Source: Arthrobacter sp.
GTDB taxonomy: Bacteria > Actinomycetota > Actinomycetes > Actinomycetales > Micrococcaceae
DNA length: 8,538 nt
Assembly: GCA_031178585.1 (NCBI GenBank)
Contig: JAPSIT010000065.1
Span: 1-8,538 of the forward strand
Direction of reading: 5' to 3'
Under the pieces are notes generated by a model. That model did not search any database. It was not told the origin of the DNA and saw only the letters and a list, made by a program, of their open reading frames with translations. Shown here in pieces: positions 1-5,956 of this stretch. The position numbers and the translations under genes are program-made. Position 1 is the first letter of the stretch. Each line of letters begins with the position of its first letter.

Positions 1-59
1 AGAATTCCCCTAGAATTCAACGAACTGGAGGGGTCGCGGCCCTGGCGGCAGCGGCCGAT

Positions 60-88
60 TTGGAGAATCCCGGAACCTCCTATAGAGT
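60..88 (+). promoter_or_regulatory. Probable promoter of the tRNA cluster
   Basis: A -35-like TTGGAG lies at 60-65 and a -10-like TAGAGT at 83-88, separated by 17 bp. This would start transcription near 95, about 50 bases before the first tRNA. The -10 fits the actinobacterial TANNNT pattern, but the -35 matches the consensus only in part. No other good promoter is visible in positions 1-147. That stretch holds no supported gene, only two close AGAATTC copies at 1-7 and 12-18. Confidence 0.4.
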
Positions 89-147
89 TTTTACTCGTTG
101 GAACGCGAGGAAATGCCGATCACGGCAAGGAATCACCGCTCCAAAAT

Positions 148-220
<73 letters not shown>

Positions 221-266
221 CGCAGGACACTGTCACAGCAAGGTTCCCCGGAACCGACGCTTACAC

Positions 267-337
267 GGTGGGTTGGCCGAGAGGCGAGGCAGCGGCCTGC
301 AAAGCCGTATACACGGGTTCGAATCCCGTACCCACCT
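267..337 (+). tRNA. tRNA-Cys (GCA)
   Basis: A complete 71-nt cloverleaf. The acceptor stem GGTGGGT (267-273) pairs with ACCCACC (330-336), with T337 as discriminator. The anticodon loop CTGCAAA lies between CGGC (293-296) and GCCG (304-307), giving anticodon GCA at 299-301. The T arm contains GGGTTCGAATCCC. CCA is not encoded. It is the only Cys tRNA in the window and lies between the first Gly and first Val genes. The later Gly-Val pair has no Cys between its members. Confidence 0.97.
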
Positions 338-375
338 CGGTGAAAACCATGGTTTCCGGTCATGCCGGATGCAAT

Positions 376-450
376 GGGCGATTGGCGCAGCGGTAGCGCG
401 CTTCCCTGACACGGAAGAGGTCACTGGTTCGATCCCAGTATCGCCCACCA
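376..450 (+). tRNA. tRNA-Val (GAC), copy 1, with encoded CCA
   Basis: The acceptor stem GGGCGAT (376-382) pairs with ATCGCCC (440-446), with A447 as discriminator. The anticodon stem CTTCC (401-405) pairs with GGAAG (413-417), giving anticodon GAC at 408-410. The three bases after the discriminator are CCA (448-450), so this copy carries a genome-encoded 3' end. The second Val gene does not. The 72-nt body (376-447) is identical to copy 2 at 629-700. Confidence 0.98.
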
Positions 451-505
451 GAGCAAGGGAACTTGCTTGTTGTTGAACGTCCGGCCTGGCCGGCGTACTT
501 CATGC

Positions 506-578
<73 letters not shown>

Positions 579-628
579 CTTACTATCCTCACGGATCCGA
601 ACCAAGGTTCAGCCGGTATTCCGGTTCC

Positions 629-700
629 GGGCGATTGGCGCAGCGGTAGCGCGCTTCCCTGACACGGAAGAGGTCACTGGTTCGATCCCAGTATCGCCCA
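629..700 (+). tRNA. tRNA-Val (GAC), copy 2, no encoded CCA
   Basis: The 72-nt body is identical to the Val gene at 376-447. The acceptor stem GGGCGAT starts at 629 and the discriminator is A700. The next bases are CAA, so the CCA end must be added by tRNA nucleotidyltransferase, unlike copy 1. It is the last gene before the terminator at 742-767. Confidence 0.98.
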
Positions 701-741
701 CAAGATCACGGCACCATCTGAATAGGACCACCTTAGAAATC

Positions 742-767
742 AGCAGCTCCCCCGGAGCTGCTTTTTT
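742..767 (+). terminator. Intrinsic terminator of the tRNA cluster
   Basis: A nine-base-pair stem, AGCAGCTCC (742-750) with GGAGCTGCT (754-762), closes a CCC loop and is followed by a run of six T (762-767). It sits about 40 bases after the last tRNA, in the right place to end the cluster transcript. It is the only hairpin in the window with a good T run. Confidence 0.9.
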
Positions 768-806
768 GTGCGCTCACAGGGCTTGACAAGATTTGTAAAC
801 CCAGCC

Positions 807-835
807 TTGGCAGCACAGCCGGCGAGGGCTAGGAT
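807..835 (+). promoter_or_regulatory. Promoter of the MT0933-like antitoxin gene
   Basis: TTGGCA (807-812) and TAGGAT (830-835) are separated by exactly 17 bp. The -35 matches TTGACA at five of six positions and the -10 fits TANNNT. Transcription would begin near 842, giving a leader of about 40 nt that contains the GGGAGG ribosome binding site. A perfect TTGACA also occurs at 783-788, but I see no -10 at a workable distance from it. Confidence 0.55.
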
Positions 836-870
836 CGAATGCGGAGGAGCGAACTGGCTCCGCGATTGAA

Positions 871-876
871 GGGAGG
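871..876 (+). promoter_or_regulatory. Ribosome binding site that decides the start at 882
   Basis: GGGAGG at 871-876 is a strong Shine-Dalgarno sequence. It overlaps the first in-frame GTG (876-878), so that codon cannot be the start it serves. It is five bases upstream of the next in-frame GTG (882-884), which is therefore the likely start. Confidence 0.65.
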
Positions 877-881
877 TGCTC

Positions 882-1121
882 GTGGGATTAATTGGCGATC
901 TAAAGGGCAAAGCTCAGGGTCTGATCCGCGGCAACGAGCAGGCCATCAAGGACGGCATCAACAAAGCGGGCGACTTTGTCGACGCGAAGACGGGCGGCAA
1001 GTACGCCGGTCACATAGATAAAGTCCAGAATGGCGCTTCCACCTTCGTTGAGAACGCAAACGGAAAGCCCGGAACGGCTCCGGCAGGCGATGCCGTGCCG
1101 CCGGCCGACAAGGCTCCGTAA
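882..1121 (+). CDS. MT0933/Rv0909-like antitoxin family protein
   Basis: A 79-residue protein starting at GTG 882. It resembles the small Rv0909/MT0933-type antitoxin family common in Actinobacteria. The recognisable core is the segment KAGDFVDAKTGGKY (residues 28-41), followed by a helical HIDKVQ stretch near 44-49. The N-terminal half is rich in Gly and Lys, and the C-terminal 20 or so residues are a low-complexity Ala/Pro tail. There is no signal peptide, membrane segment or cysteine. In Mycobacterium tuberculosis, Rv0909 lies beside the toxin Rv0910. Here the next gene is zapE on the opposite strand and no toxin candidate is adjacent, so this is an orphan. A general stress or structural role is as possible as true antitoxin activity. 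The family call is from memory of the core motif. Confidence 0.8.
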   Translation: MGLIGDLKGKAQGLIRGNEQAIKDGINKAGDFVDAKTGGKYAGHIDKVQNGASTFVENANGKPGTAPAGDAVPPADKAP

Positions 1122-1143
1122 GGCACCGCAACCAGGATTTGCC

Positions 1144-1206
1144 CGGGGCGTCGCCCCGACACGTCAACCAGGGCGCCGGTCCCGCCGAGAGGCGGCACCG
1201 GCGCCC
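1144..1206 (+). terminator. Tandem GC-rich hairpins between convergent genes
   Basis: Two hairpins follow the antitoxin gene. The first is CGGGGC (1144-1149) with GCCCCG (1153-1158) around a three-base loop. The second pairs GGGCGCCGGT (1171-1180) with ACCGGCGCCC (1197-1206). After one C-C mismatch, it continues as CCGCC (1182-1186) with GGCGG (1191-1195) capped by a GAGA loop. No T run follows on either strand. The position between the converging antitoxin and zapE genes suggests a bidirectional terminator or RNA-end stabiliser, which is inference. Confidence 0.5.
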
Positions 1207-1302
1207 TTGGCGTTACAACCCGCTGTCAGAATGCGAAGAAGGCGCGGTCCGGACCCTGGCCGACGGCGGCTGAAGCCAGACCTGACGGGCTCCAGAACCC
1301 GA

Positions 1303-2340
1303 TCAGGACGGCTCGTGGTTCTGGCCTTCGCGGGCCAGGGCGGTCAGGCGCGAGACCGCCCGGAAGTACTTCTTCATGTAGCCGCCGGTCATCATCTCTT
1401 CGGTGAACAGCTTGTCGAACGGAACGCCGCTGGCCAAGATCGGTACGTCCTTGTCGTACAACCTGTCGGCCAGCACCACAAACCGCAGCGCAACGGCCTG
1501 CTCCGTGATGGTTTCCACGTCCCGCCACACCACACCGTCCACGCCGTCGATGAGCTTGCGGTAGCGGCTGGGGTGGACCCCGGCCAGGTGGGCAATGAGC
1601 GTCTGGAAATCGTCCTCGGCCACCGTCCGGCCATCGAACTCTGCCTTCATGTGGCTGTGGAGTTCACTGTTCCGCAGAGGAGCAGGCGCAGCAGGCAGTC
1701 CCCGGTGCCGGAAGTCCTCGCCGTCGATCCTGATCACGTCGAACTGATCCGCCAGAACCTGGATCTCCCGCTGGAAGTCGACAGCGGCGAACCGGCCGTC
1801 ACCCAGCGAACCAGGCAGCGTGTTGGAGGTGGCGGCCAGTTTGACGCCTGCGTCAGCAAGTTCACGCATGAGGCGGGACATCAGCACGGTGTCTCCCGGA
1901 TCGTCCAGCTCAAACTCGTCGATGCACACCAGCTTGTAGGAGCTCAGCGCGTCGACGGTTTTCCGGAAGGACAGTGCACCCACCAGGTTTGTATACTCCA
2001 CGAACGTGCCGAACGCCTTGGGGCCGGGGGAAGCGTGCCAAAGCGATGCCAGCAGGTGGGTCTTGCCGACGCCGAAACCGCCGTCGAGATAGATCCCGGC
2101 CCTGGTGGAGTCCACCTTCTTGCCGAAAAGCTTCTTGAAGAGTCCGCCACCGTCGCTGGAACCCACGCCGCCGGCGAACGATTGAAGCGCGTGCACTGCG
2201 GCAGCCTGGCTGGGCTGGGCAGGATCAGGGCGATAGCTGGCAAAGGACACCTCCCCGAACCTGGGTGAGGGGTAAAAACCTTTGAGGAGCTCATCCACCG
2301 ACACGGCCGGCGTGCGGGTGGCAAGCTTTTCAATCTGCAC
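1303..2340 (-). CDS. zapE: Cell division protein ZapE / AFG1-family ATPase
   Basis: A 345-residue P-loop ATPase of the AFG1/LACE1/ZapE family. In Escherichia coli ZapE acts on FtsZ rings; mitochondrial AFG1 helps in protein quality control. With GTG 2340 as start, the Walker A motif GGFGVGKT is at 87-94, Walker B LVCIDEFEL at 137-145 with the catalytic acid pair at D141-E142, and a sensor-1-like TSN at 171-173. The N-terminal RTPAVSVDELLKGFYPSPRF region is typical of the family. Length is close to the roughly 375 residues of E. coli ZapE. The frame stays open to GTG 2418, which would add 26 residues with a hydrophobic stretch. I prefer 2340 because the extension is unlike the family and a TATTCT box lies inside it, but no good Shine-Dalgarno precedes 2340. 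The family call is firm and the start is not. It is a single gene, divergent from sseA. Confidence 0.9.
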   Translation of the reverse strand: MQIEKLATRTPAVSVDELLKGFYPSPRFGEVSFASYRPDPAQPSQAAAVHALQSFAGGVGSSDGGGLFKKLFGKKVDSTRAGIYLDGGFGVGKTHLLASLWHASPGPKAFGTFVEYTNLVGALSFRKTVDALSSYKLVCIDEFELDDPGDTVLMSRLMRELADAGVKLAATSNTLPGSLGDGRFAAVDFQREIQVLADQFDVIRIDGEDFRHRGLPAAPAPLRNSELHSHMKAEFDGRTVAEDDFQTLIAHLAGVHPSRYRKLIDGVDGVVWRDVETITEQAVALRFVVLADRLYDKDVPILASGVPFDKLFTEEMMTGGYMKKYFRAVSRLTALAREGQNHEPS

Positions 2341-2377
2341 CAAGGGGGTCCGTTCTGCTGGTGGTTTGTCCCCAGCA

Positions 2378-2383
2378 AGAATA
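2378..2383 (-). promoter_or_regulatory. Possible -10 box for zapE
   Basis: Read on the - strand this is TATTCT, a good TANNNT -10 element. It would start transcription near 2371, about 30 nt before GTG 2340. It lies inside the optional 26-residue extension of zapE and so argues against GTG 2418. No convincing -35 is visible. The short leader contains a small inverted repeat, TGCTGG with CCAGCA. Confidence 0.3.
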
Positions 2384-2492
2384 CCGGCAACGGCGAAGAC
2401 CACCGCGTGCCACTGCACTCCGCCCCCCGCGCCGTGACCAAGCCCACATTTCGTCCTGTTAACGCAGGGAAGCTTTCACATGCGCCCGTGGC

Positions 2493-2498
2493 TAGTGT
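2493..2498 (+). promoter_or_regulatory. Possible -10 box for sseA
   Basis: TAGTGT fits the TANNNT pattern and lies in the divergent zapE-sseA spacer. Transcription would start near 2505, leaving a leader of about 55 nt that includes the paired CGGGCCGT repeats. There is no clear -35 at 16-18 bp. Confidence 0.28.
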
Positions 2499-2509
2499 TG
2501 GAGCAGTGA

Positions 2510-2528
2510 CGGGCCGTTCCCGGGCCGT
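2510..2528 (+). repeat. Close direct repeat CGGGCCGT in the sseA leader
   Basis: The octamer CGGGCCGT occurs at 2510-2517 and again at 2521-2528, an 11-bp period, about one helical turn. It lies just downstream of the possible -10 at 2493-2498. This spacing could suit a dimeric regulator bound on one face of the DNA. In such GC-rich sequence it may also be chance. Confidence 0.4.
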
Positions 2529-2561
2529 CTGACGTGACCCCTTCAGTGAAAGGCCATACGC

Positions 2562-3485
2562 ATGTCCTACCCAGTTGAACAGAACGAGAAGTTCGCCGCC
2601 TACGCCCATCCCGAGCGGCTGGTGTCCACCGAGTGGCTCGCCGCGGCCATCAAGGACGGCGCCCTCGAGAACGGAAAGCTCGTGGTGGTGGAGTCCGATG
2701 AAGACGTACTGCTCTACGAAACCGGACACATCCCCGGCGCCGTGAAGATCGACTGGCACACAGACCTGAACGACGAAGTCACACGCGACTACGTCGAGGG
2801 TGAAGCCTTCGCAGCCCTGGCCGCCGCAAAGGGGATTTCGCGCGACAGCACCGTGGTGATCTACGGTGACAAGTCCAACTGGTGGGCAGCCTACGCACTC
2901 TGGGTGTTTACCCTCTTTGGCCACGAAGACGTCCGGCTGCTCGACGGCGGCCGCGACAAGTGGATCGCCGAAGGACGCGAACTGACGACCGACACTCCCT
3001 CCCCCGCCCTCGGCAACTACCCCGTCGTCCCACGCAACGACGCACCCATCCGCGCCTTCAAGGAAGACGTCCTGGCCCACCTCGGCAAGCCGCTGATCGA
3101 CGTCCGGTCCCCCGAGGAATACACCGGACAGCGGACCCACATGCCCGCCTACCCCGAGGAAGGCGCCCTCCGCGGGGGCCACATCCCCACCGCGGCATCC
3201 ATTCCGTGGGCACGTGCTGCGGCAGAGGACGGCACCTACCGCAGCCGTCCCGAGCTCGAGGCACTGTACCTGGGTGAAGCCGGGCTGGCAGAAGGCGACG
3301 ACGTGGTGGCCTACTGCCGCATCGGCGAGCGTTCCAGCCACACCTGGTTCGCCCTCAAGTACCTCCTCGGGTTCGAGACTGTCCGCAACTATGACGGCTC
3401 CTGGACTGAATGGGGCAACGCCGTGCGCGTGCCGATCGTCAAGGGTGCCGAACGTGGCTCCCTGCCGGCGCTGGCAGTACGCTAA
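2562..3485 (+). CDS. sseA: Thiosulfate/3-mercaptopyruvate sulfurtransferase (tandem rhodanese)
   Basis: A 307-residue tandem-rhodanese sulfurtransferase that moves sulfane sulfur from a donor such as thiosulfate or 3-mercaptopyruvate to an acceptor through a cysteine persulfide. The N-terminal rhodanese domain (about 18-145) has YGDKSN at 101-106, where the catalytic cysteine is replaced by D103, so it is the usual inactive half. The C-terminal domain (about 160-295) carries the active loop CRIGERS with C252 as persulfide cysteine, the form seen in actinobacterial SseA/CysA2-type enzymes. It is cytoplasmic, with no signal peptide. The ATG has a GAAAGG ribosome site at 2548-2553, eight bases upstream. 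sufE follows after 69 bp, the same pairing as Rv3283-Rv3284 in M. tuberculosis, which suggests SseA supplies or shares sulfur with SufE. An 18-bp tandem duplication covers the last codons and the stop. The physiological donor cannot be read from sequence. Confidence 0.93.
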   Translation: MSYPVEQNEKFAAYAHPERLVSTEWLAAAIKDGALENGKLVVVESDEDVLLYETGHIPGAVKIDWHTDLNDEVTRDYVEGEAFAALAAAKGISRDSTVVIYGDKSNWWAAYALWVFTLFGHEDVRLLDGGRDKWIAEGRELTTDTPSPALGNYPVVPRNDAPIRAFKEDVLAHLGKPLIDVRSPEEYTGQRTHMPAYPEEGALRGGHIPTAASIPWARAAAEDGTYRSRPELEALYLGEAGLAEGDDVVAYCRIGERSSHTWFALKYLLGFETVRNYDGSWTEWGNAVRVPIVKGAERGSLPALAVR

Positions 3486-3503
3486 GCGCTGGCAGCACGG
3501 TAA
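3468..3503 (+). repeat. 18-bp tandem duplication across the sseA stop codon
   Basis: Unit 1 (3468-3485) is GCGCTGGCAGTACGCTAA, encoding the final Ala-Leu-Ala-Val-Arg-stop of sseA. Unit 2 (3486-3503) is GCGCTGGCAGCACGGTAA, which would encode Ala-Leu-Ala-Ala-Arg-stop. They agree at 16 of 18 bases. A degenerate third trace, GCATCCGTAA, follows at 3504-3513. The second unit is untranslated unless the first stop is read through, in which case the protein would gain six residues (one replacing the stop) and end at the second TAA. Confidence 0.85.
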
Positions 3504-3541
3504 GCATCCGTAAGAAATCGGCCGGACCGGGACAAACTGCG

Positions 3542-3547
3542 TAAGCT
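3542..3547 (+). promoter_or_regulatory. Possible -10 box for leaderless sufE transcription
   Basis: TAAGCT fits TANNNT and ends seven bases before ATG 3555, the distance from a -10 box to a transcription start. sufE lacks a clear Shine-Dalgarno sequence, so a leaderless internal transcript is possible beside read-through from sseA. No -35 is apparent. Confidence 0.25.
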
Positions 3548-3554
3548 TGAAGTG

Positions 3555-4013
3555 ATGAGTACTCAAGCACTTCCCACCGCCCTGGCGGAGATTGTCGATG
3601 ATTTCCAGGCATTGACCGAGCCGGAGAGGCTCCAGCTGCTGCTGGAGTTCTCCCGCGGCCTGCCGGAACTGCCGGAACGGCTCCAGAACCACCCGGAACT
3701 GCTGGAACAGGTTGTTGAGTGCCAGTCGCCGTTGTTCCTCACCATCGAAACGGAGAAGAACGACGGCGGCTCGCCCGCCGTCCGCCTGTTCTTCAAGGCA
3801 CCTCCCGAGGCCCCCACAACCCGCGGGTTCGCGGGTGTGCTGCATGAAGGGCTGGACGGCCTCACGGCCGAGGAGATTCTTTCGGTGCCGGACGACATGC
3901 CCGAGCTGCTCGGCCTGACCCGGGCCATCACGCCGCTGCGGATGCGCGGCATGACGGCAATGCTGGGGCGCATCAAGCGCAAGGTGGCGTCTTCAGCCCG
4001 TTTCCAGAACTAA
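3555..4013 (+). CDS. sufE: SufE-family cysteine desulfuration protein
   Basis: A 152-residue protein of the SufE family, slightly longer than the usual 140 or so. SufE accepts persulfide sulfur on one cysteine and passes it on for Fe-S cluster or other sulfur-compound synthesis, classically from the desulfurase SufS. The conserved sulfur-acceptor site is the ECQSPLF segment with C56, equivalent to the CQS motif of E. coli SufE. The N-terminal LAEIVDDFQALTEPERLQLL stretch and the C-terminal helical half also fit. There is no SufS or other suf gene in the window; the upstream neighbour is the sulfurtransferase sseA, so its partner may be SseA. The frame also allows GTG 3552, one residue earlier. 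I chose ATG. No good ribosome site precedes either. ybaK follows after 23 bp. Confidence 0.9.
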   Translation: MSTQALPTALAEIVDDFQALTEPERLQLLLEFSRGLPELPERLQNHPELLEQVVECQSPLFLTIETEKNDGGSPAVRLFFKAPPEAPTTRGFAGVLHEGLDGLTAEEILSVPDDMPELLGLTRAITPLRMRGMTAMLGRIKRKVASSARFQN

Positions 4014-4036
4014 GGGATTTCCGGACCGCGATTCGA

Positions 4037-4537
4037 ATGGCGCGCAAAAACACTTCCCAGGGAACGCCTGCCACAGCCGCACTGGCTGCGGCAGGCGTTT
4101 CCTTTACGCTGCACCCGTATGCCCATGACCCGTCCGCAGCCAGCTACGGGCTGGAGGCCGCCGAGGTTCTGGGCATCGACCCCGCCAGGGTCTTCAAGAC
4201 CCTCATGGTGGAGATCGACGGCCGCCTCGCGGTCGGCGTCGTTCCTGTCAGCGGAAGCCTCGACCTGAAGGCAATTGCTGCGGCCCTGGGGAGCAAGAAG
4301 GCAGCAATGGCGAACCCCGCGGCTGCCGAACGGCGAACGGGATATGTGCTCGGCGGCATCTCGCCACTGGGGCAGCGGCTGCCCTCCCCCACCGTCATTG
4401 ACGACAGCGCCCTCGGATTGGACACCATTCTGGTTTCCGGAGGCCGGCGTGGCCTCGACATCGAGCTTGCGCCCGGCGACCTTGTGCTTCTCACGAAGGC
4501 CATTACGGCGCCGATAAGTACAGTCAGTCCCCGCTAG
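4037..4537 (+). CDS. ybaK: Cys-tRNA(Pro) deacylase, YbaK/EbsC family
   Basis: A 166-residue YbaK/EbsC-family editing enzyme that hydrolyses cysteine wrongly attached to tRNA-Pro by prolyl-tRNA synthetase. The signature residues are present: VFKTLM with K54 (equivalent to the essential Lys46 of the E. coli/Haemophilus proteins), SKKAAMANPAAAERRTGY at about 86-103, and the GGISPLGQR loop at 106-114. Length is normal for the family and it should be cytosolic. It follows sufE by 23 bp on the same strand and is probably co-transcribed with sseA-sufE. This makes biological sense, since cells handling much free cysteine form more Cys-tRNA(Pro). No close Shine-Dalgarno is visible; the AAGGGA at the sufE stop is about 19 bases away. 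Its last 14 bases overlap the 3' end of the hydrolase gene on the other strand. Confidence 0.93.
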   Translation: MARKNTSQGTPATAALAAAGVSFTLHPYAHDPSAASYGLEAAEVLGIDPARVFKTLMVEIDGRLAVGVVPVSGSLDLKAIAAALGSKKAAMANPAAAERRTGYVLGGISPLGQRLPSPTVIDDSALGLDTILVSGGRRGLDIELAPGDLVLLTKAITAPISTVSPR

Positions 4538-5870
4538 GTACCGTCCCCTGCCCCGGGTTCGCGCGCGGCGCCAGCTGCCTCTGCAGCCACGCCTTGACGA
4601 GGCTCTCCCAGCGGTCAGGATCGACGTTCCATTCCTTGGCGTGCCGAGCCTTCTCGAAAGCCTCGAAGGTGACCATCTCAGGATTCTTTTCCGCCAGGAG
4701 CGCCGAGGGCCGGTAGGGGACGTACTCATCATCCACACTGTGAATGATCAACGTAGGCGTGCGCAGTTCGACAGCGCGGGAGACCCAGTCCATGGATTTA
4801 AGGTCCACCGGCGCCGCGAGCCCTGTCAGCCGGCGCCCGAGCCGGTGGCCCATCATCAGCTGGCCATAGCGCCCAACAGCGGAAGGGATACGGTTCAGCT
4901 CGGCGTGGTGTGCCAGGACGTTGACCCAGTCGATGACCGGCGCGTCGAGCACCATGGCACGGATGACGTTACGGTACCTGGAGAGATCAGCGGTCTGCAG
5001 GCAGATGGCCCCGCCCATGGACCAGCCGAACAGCACAACCTCCTTCGCACCATGAGCGAGGGCGTATGCGATCGCAGCCTCGACGTCACGCCATTCCGTT
5101 GAGCCCAGACCGTACCTGCCGTCGGGCGCGGACGGCGCGAGTCCGTCGTTGCGGTAGGAAATAAGGAGCGCCGGCAGTCCGAGCTCGTGCACCGGCCTGG
5201 CGGCACGAAGGCTCTCCTGCCGGGTGGCACCACGGCCGTGTACCAGGACCGCCCAGGTTTCGGCGTCGGGCTCGCCGGGTATCAGCCAGGCAGGAGCGGT
5301 TCCGCCGTCGACCTCGATGGCGACCTCCTCTGAGGCGAGTCCGACGGCGGAAGGATCGGGATAGACCGCGCCGCCCCACCAGCCGCGCCGGGCAGTTTCC
5401 AGGTTCCCCTGATAGACGGCGTCCACGGTGCGCAGCACGGTGCGCTCCGCCGGGGAATAGGAAATGATCCTGCCAATGCGGGCGTGGCCTTTGCCGCCGT
5501 CAAAAAAGAGACTGTAGGTGCCCTCCTGAGTCGTTTCCGGCGTCGCTTCGAGGATGACCTGCAGGCCGCTGCTTTGCCTGATGACGGCCAGCACTTCCTG
5601 GTCGGCCACCCGCGCACGCGCGGGGGTGAGGACCCGGCGCGCAAAGTACAGCGCAAGGGCGGATGATCCTGCCCCCAGCAGTGCCGCAGCAGTGCCTCCT
5701 GCGACAATTCCGCCGAGCGTCCACTTGGCCCGCAGGCTCATCGCACCGTTCGGCTGTGGCGTCATAACCTGCTGACGCGTGCCTGCGTGGAGCTCCCGGC
5801 CCGGGCGTGCGCCGGCGCGGGAAACCGCGTGGCGCAGCAACTCGGTAGTGGGCTGGAAGGAAGAATCCAT
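4524..5870 (-). CDS. Membrane-anchored alpha/beta hydrolase
   Basis: A 448-residue alpha/beta-hydrolase-fold protein, substrate unknown. A hydrophobic segment at about 50-76 (start WTLGGIVAGG), with basic residues on both sides, looks like an uncleaved membrane anchor. Residues of about 85-195 are a region I cannot assign, rich in beta-like stretches. The hydrolase core then follows: oxyanion loop HGRG (211-214), nucleophile elbow GWSMGG (282-287, S284), acid in HSVDDEYVP (D381), and histidine in KARHAKEW (H410), so the Ser-Asp-His triad looks intact. The start is uncertain. ATG 5870 has GGAGGA almost touching it but also a TAAGAA box about seven bases upstream, suggesting a leaderless start. 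ATG 5765 (413 residues) and TTG 5900 are alternatives. It converges on ybaK with a 14-bp overlap and is divergent from the gene at 5957. An esterase or peptidase role is possible; nothing narrows it further. Confidence 0.85.
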   Translation of the reverse strand: MDSSFQPTTELLRHAVSRAGARPGRELHAGTRQQVMTPQPNGAMSLRAKWTLGGIVAGGTAAALLGAGSSALALYFARRVLTPARARVADQEVLAVIRQSSGLQVILEATPETTQEGTYSLFFDGGKGHARIGRIISYSPAERTVLRTVDAVYQGNLETARRGWWGGAVYPDPSAVGLASEEVAIEVDGGTAPAWLIPGEPDAETWAVLVHGRGATRQESLRAARPVHELGLPALLISYRNDGLAPSAPDGRYGLGSTEWRDVEAAIAYALAHGAKEVVLFGWSMGGAICLQTADLSRYRNVIRAMVLDAPVIDWVNVLAHHAELNRIPSAVGRYGQLMMGHRLGRRLTGLAAPVDLKSMDWVSRAVELRTPTLIIHSVDDEYVPYRPSALLAEKNPEMVTFEAFEKARHAKEWNVDPDRWESLVKAWLQRQLAPRANPGQGTVPSGD

Positions 5871-5877
5871 TCCTCCA

Positions 5878-5883
5878 TTCTTA
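5878..5883 (-). promoter_or_regulatory. Possible -10 box for the hydrolase gene
   Basis: On the - strand this reads TAAGAA (followed by T), and seven bases separate it from ATG 5870. That matches a leaderless arrangement, with the first transcribed base at or near the start codon. The alternative reading, in which the GGAGGA next to the ATG is a ribosome site, suffers from spacing of about one base. No good -35 is seen. Confidence 0.3.
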
Positions 5884-5944
5884 CCGGAGTCGGCGTCCAA
5901 GGCACATCCGGCGCAATATGCATACAGGCGCCGTACCTCGGGGC

Positions 5945-5950
5945 TAGGCT
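5945..5950 (+). promoter_or_regulatory. -10 box for leaderless transcription of the UspA-like gene
   Basis: TAGGCT (5945-5950) fits TANNNT and is followed by six bases and then ATG 5957, so transcription would begin at or next to the start codon. The GAAGG just before the ATG has only one base of spacing and is a poor ribosome site, which favours a leaderless message. The -35 region is weak. Confidence 0.45.
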
Positions 5951-5956
5951 GAAGGC

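Noticed and set aside
1..18. Two AGAATTC copies at the window start as a possible attachment site or operator
   Set aside because: Seven matching bases 11 bp apart are too little evidence, there is no integrase gene, and the sequence before position 1 is unseen.
783..788. Perfect TTGACA as the -35 of the antitoxin promoter
   Set aside because: No -10 is found 16-19 bp downstream. TTGGCA at 807-812 pairs with TAGGAT at the right spacing and is preferred.
1030..2268. A 412-codon open frame on the + strand
   Set aside because: It is antisense to zapE, begins inside the antitoxin gene, has a low-complexity Arg/Pro composition and no recognisable domain. The zapE frame has intact Walker motifs.
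1944..3845. A 633-codon open frame on the - strand
   Set aside because: It lies antisense to sseA and the start of sufE and in another frame over zapE. High GC keeps stop codons rare in such shadow frames, and its sequence shows no domain.
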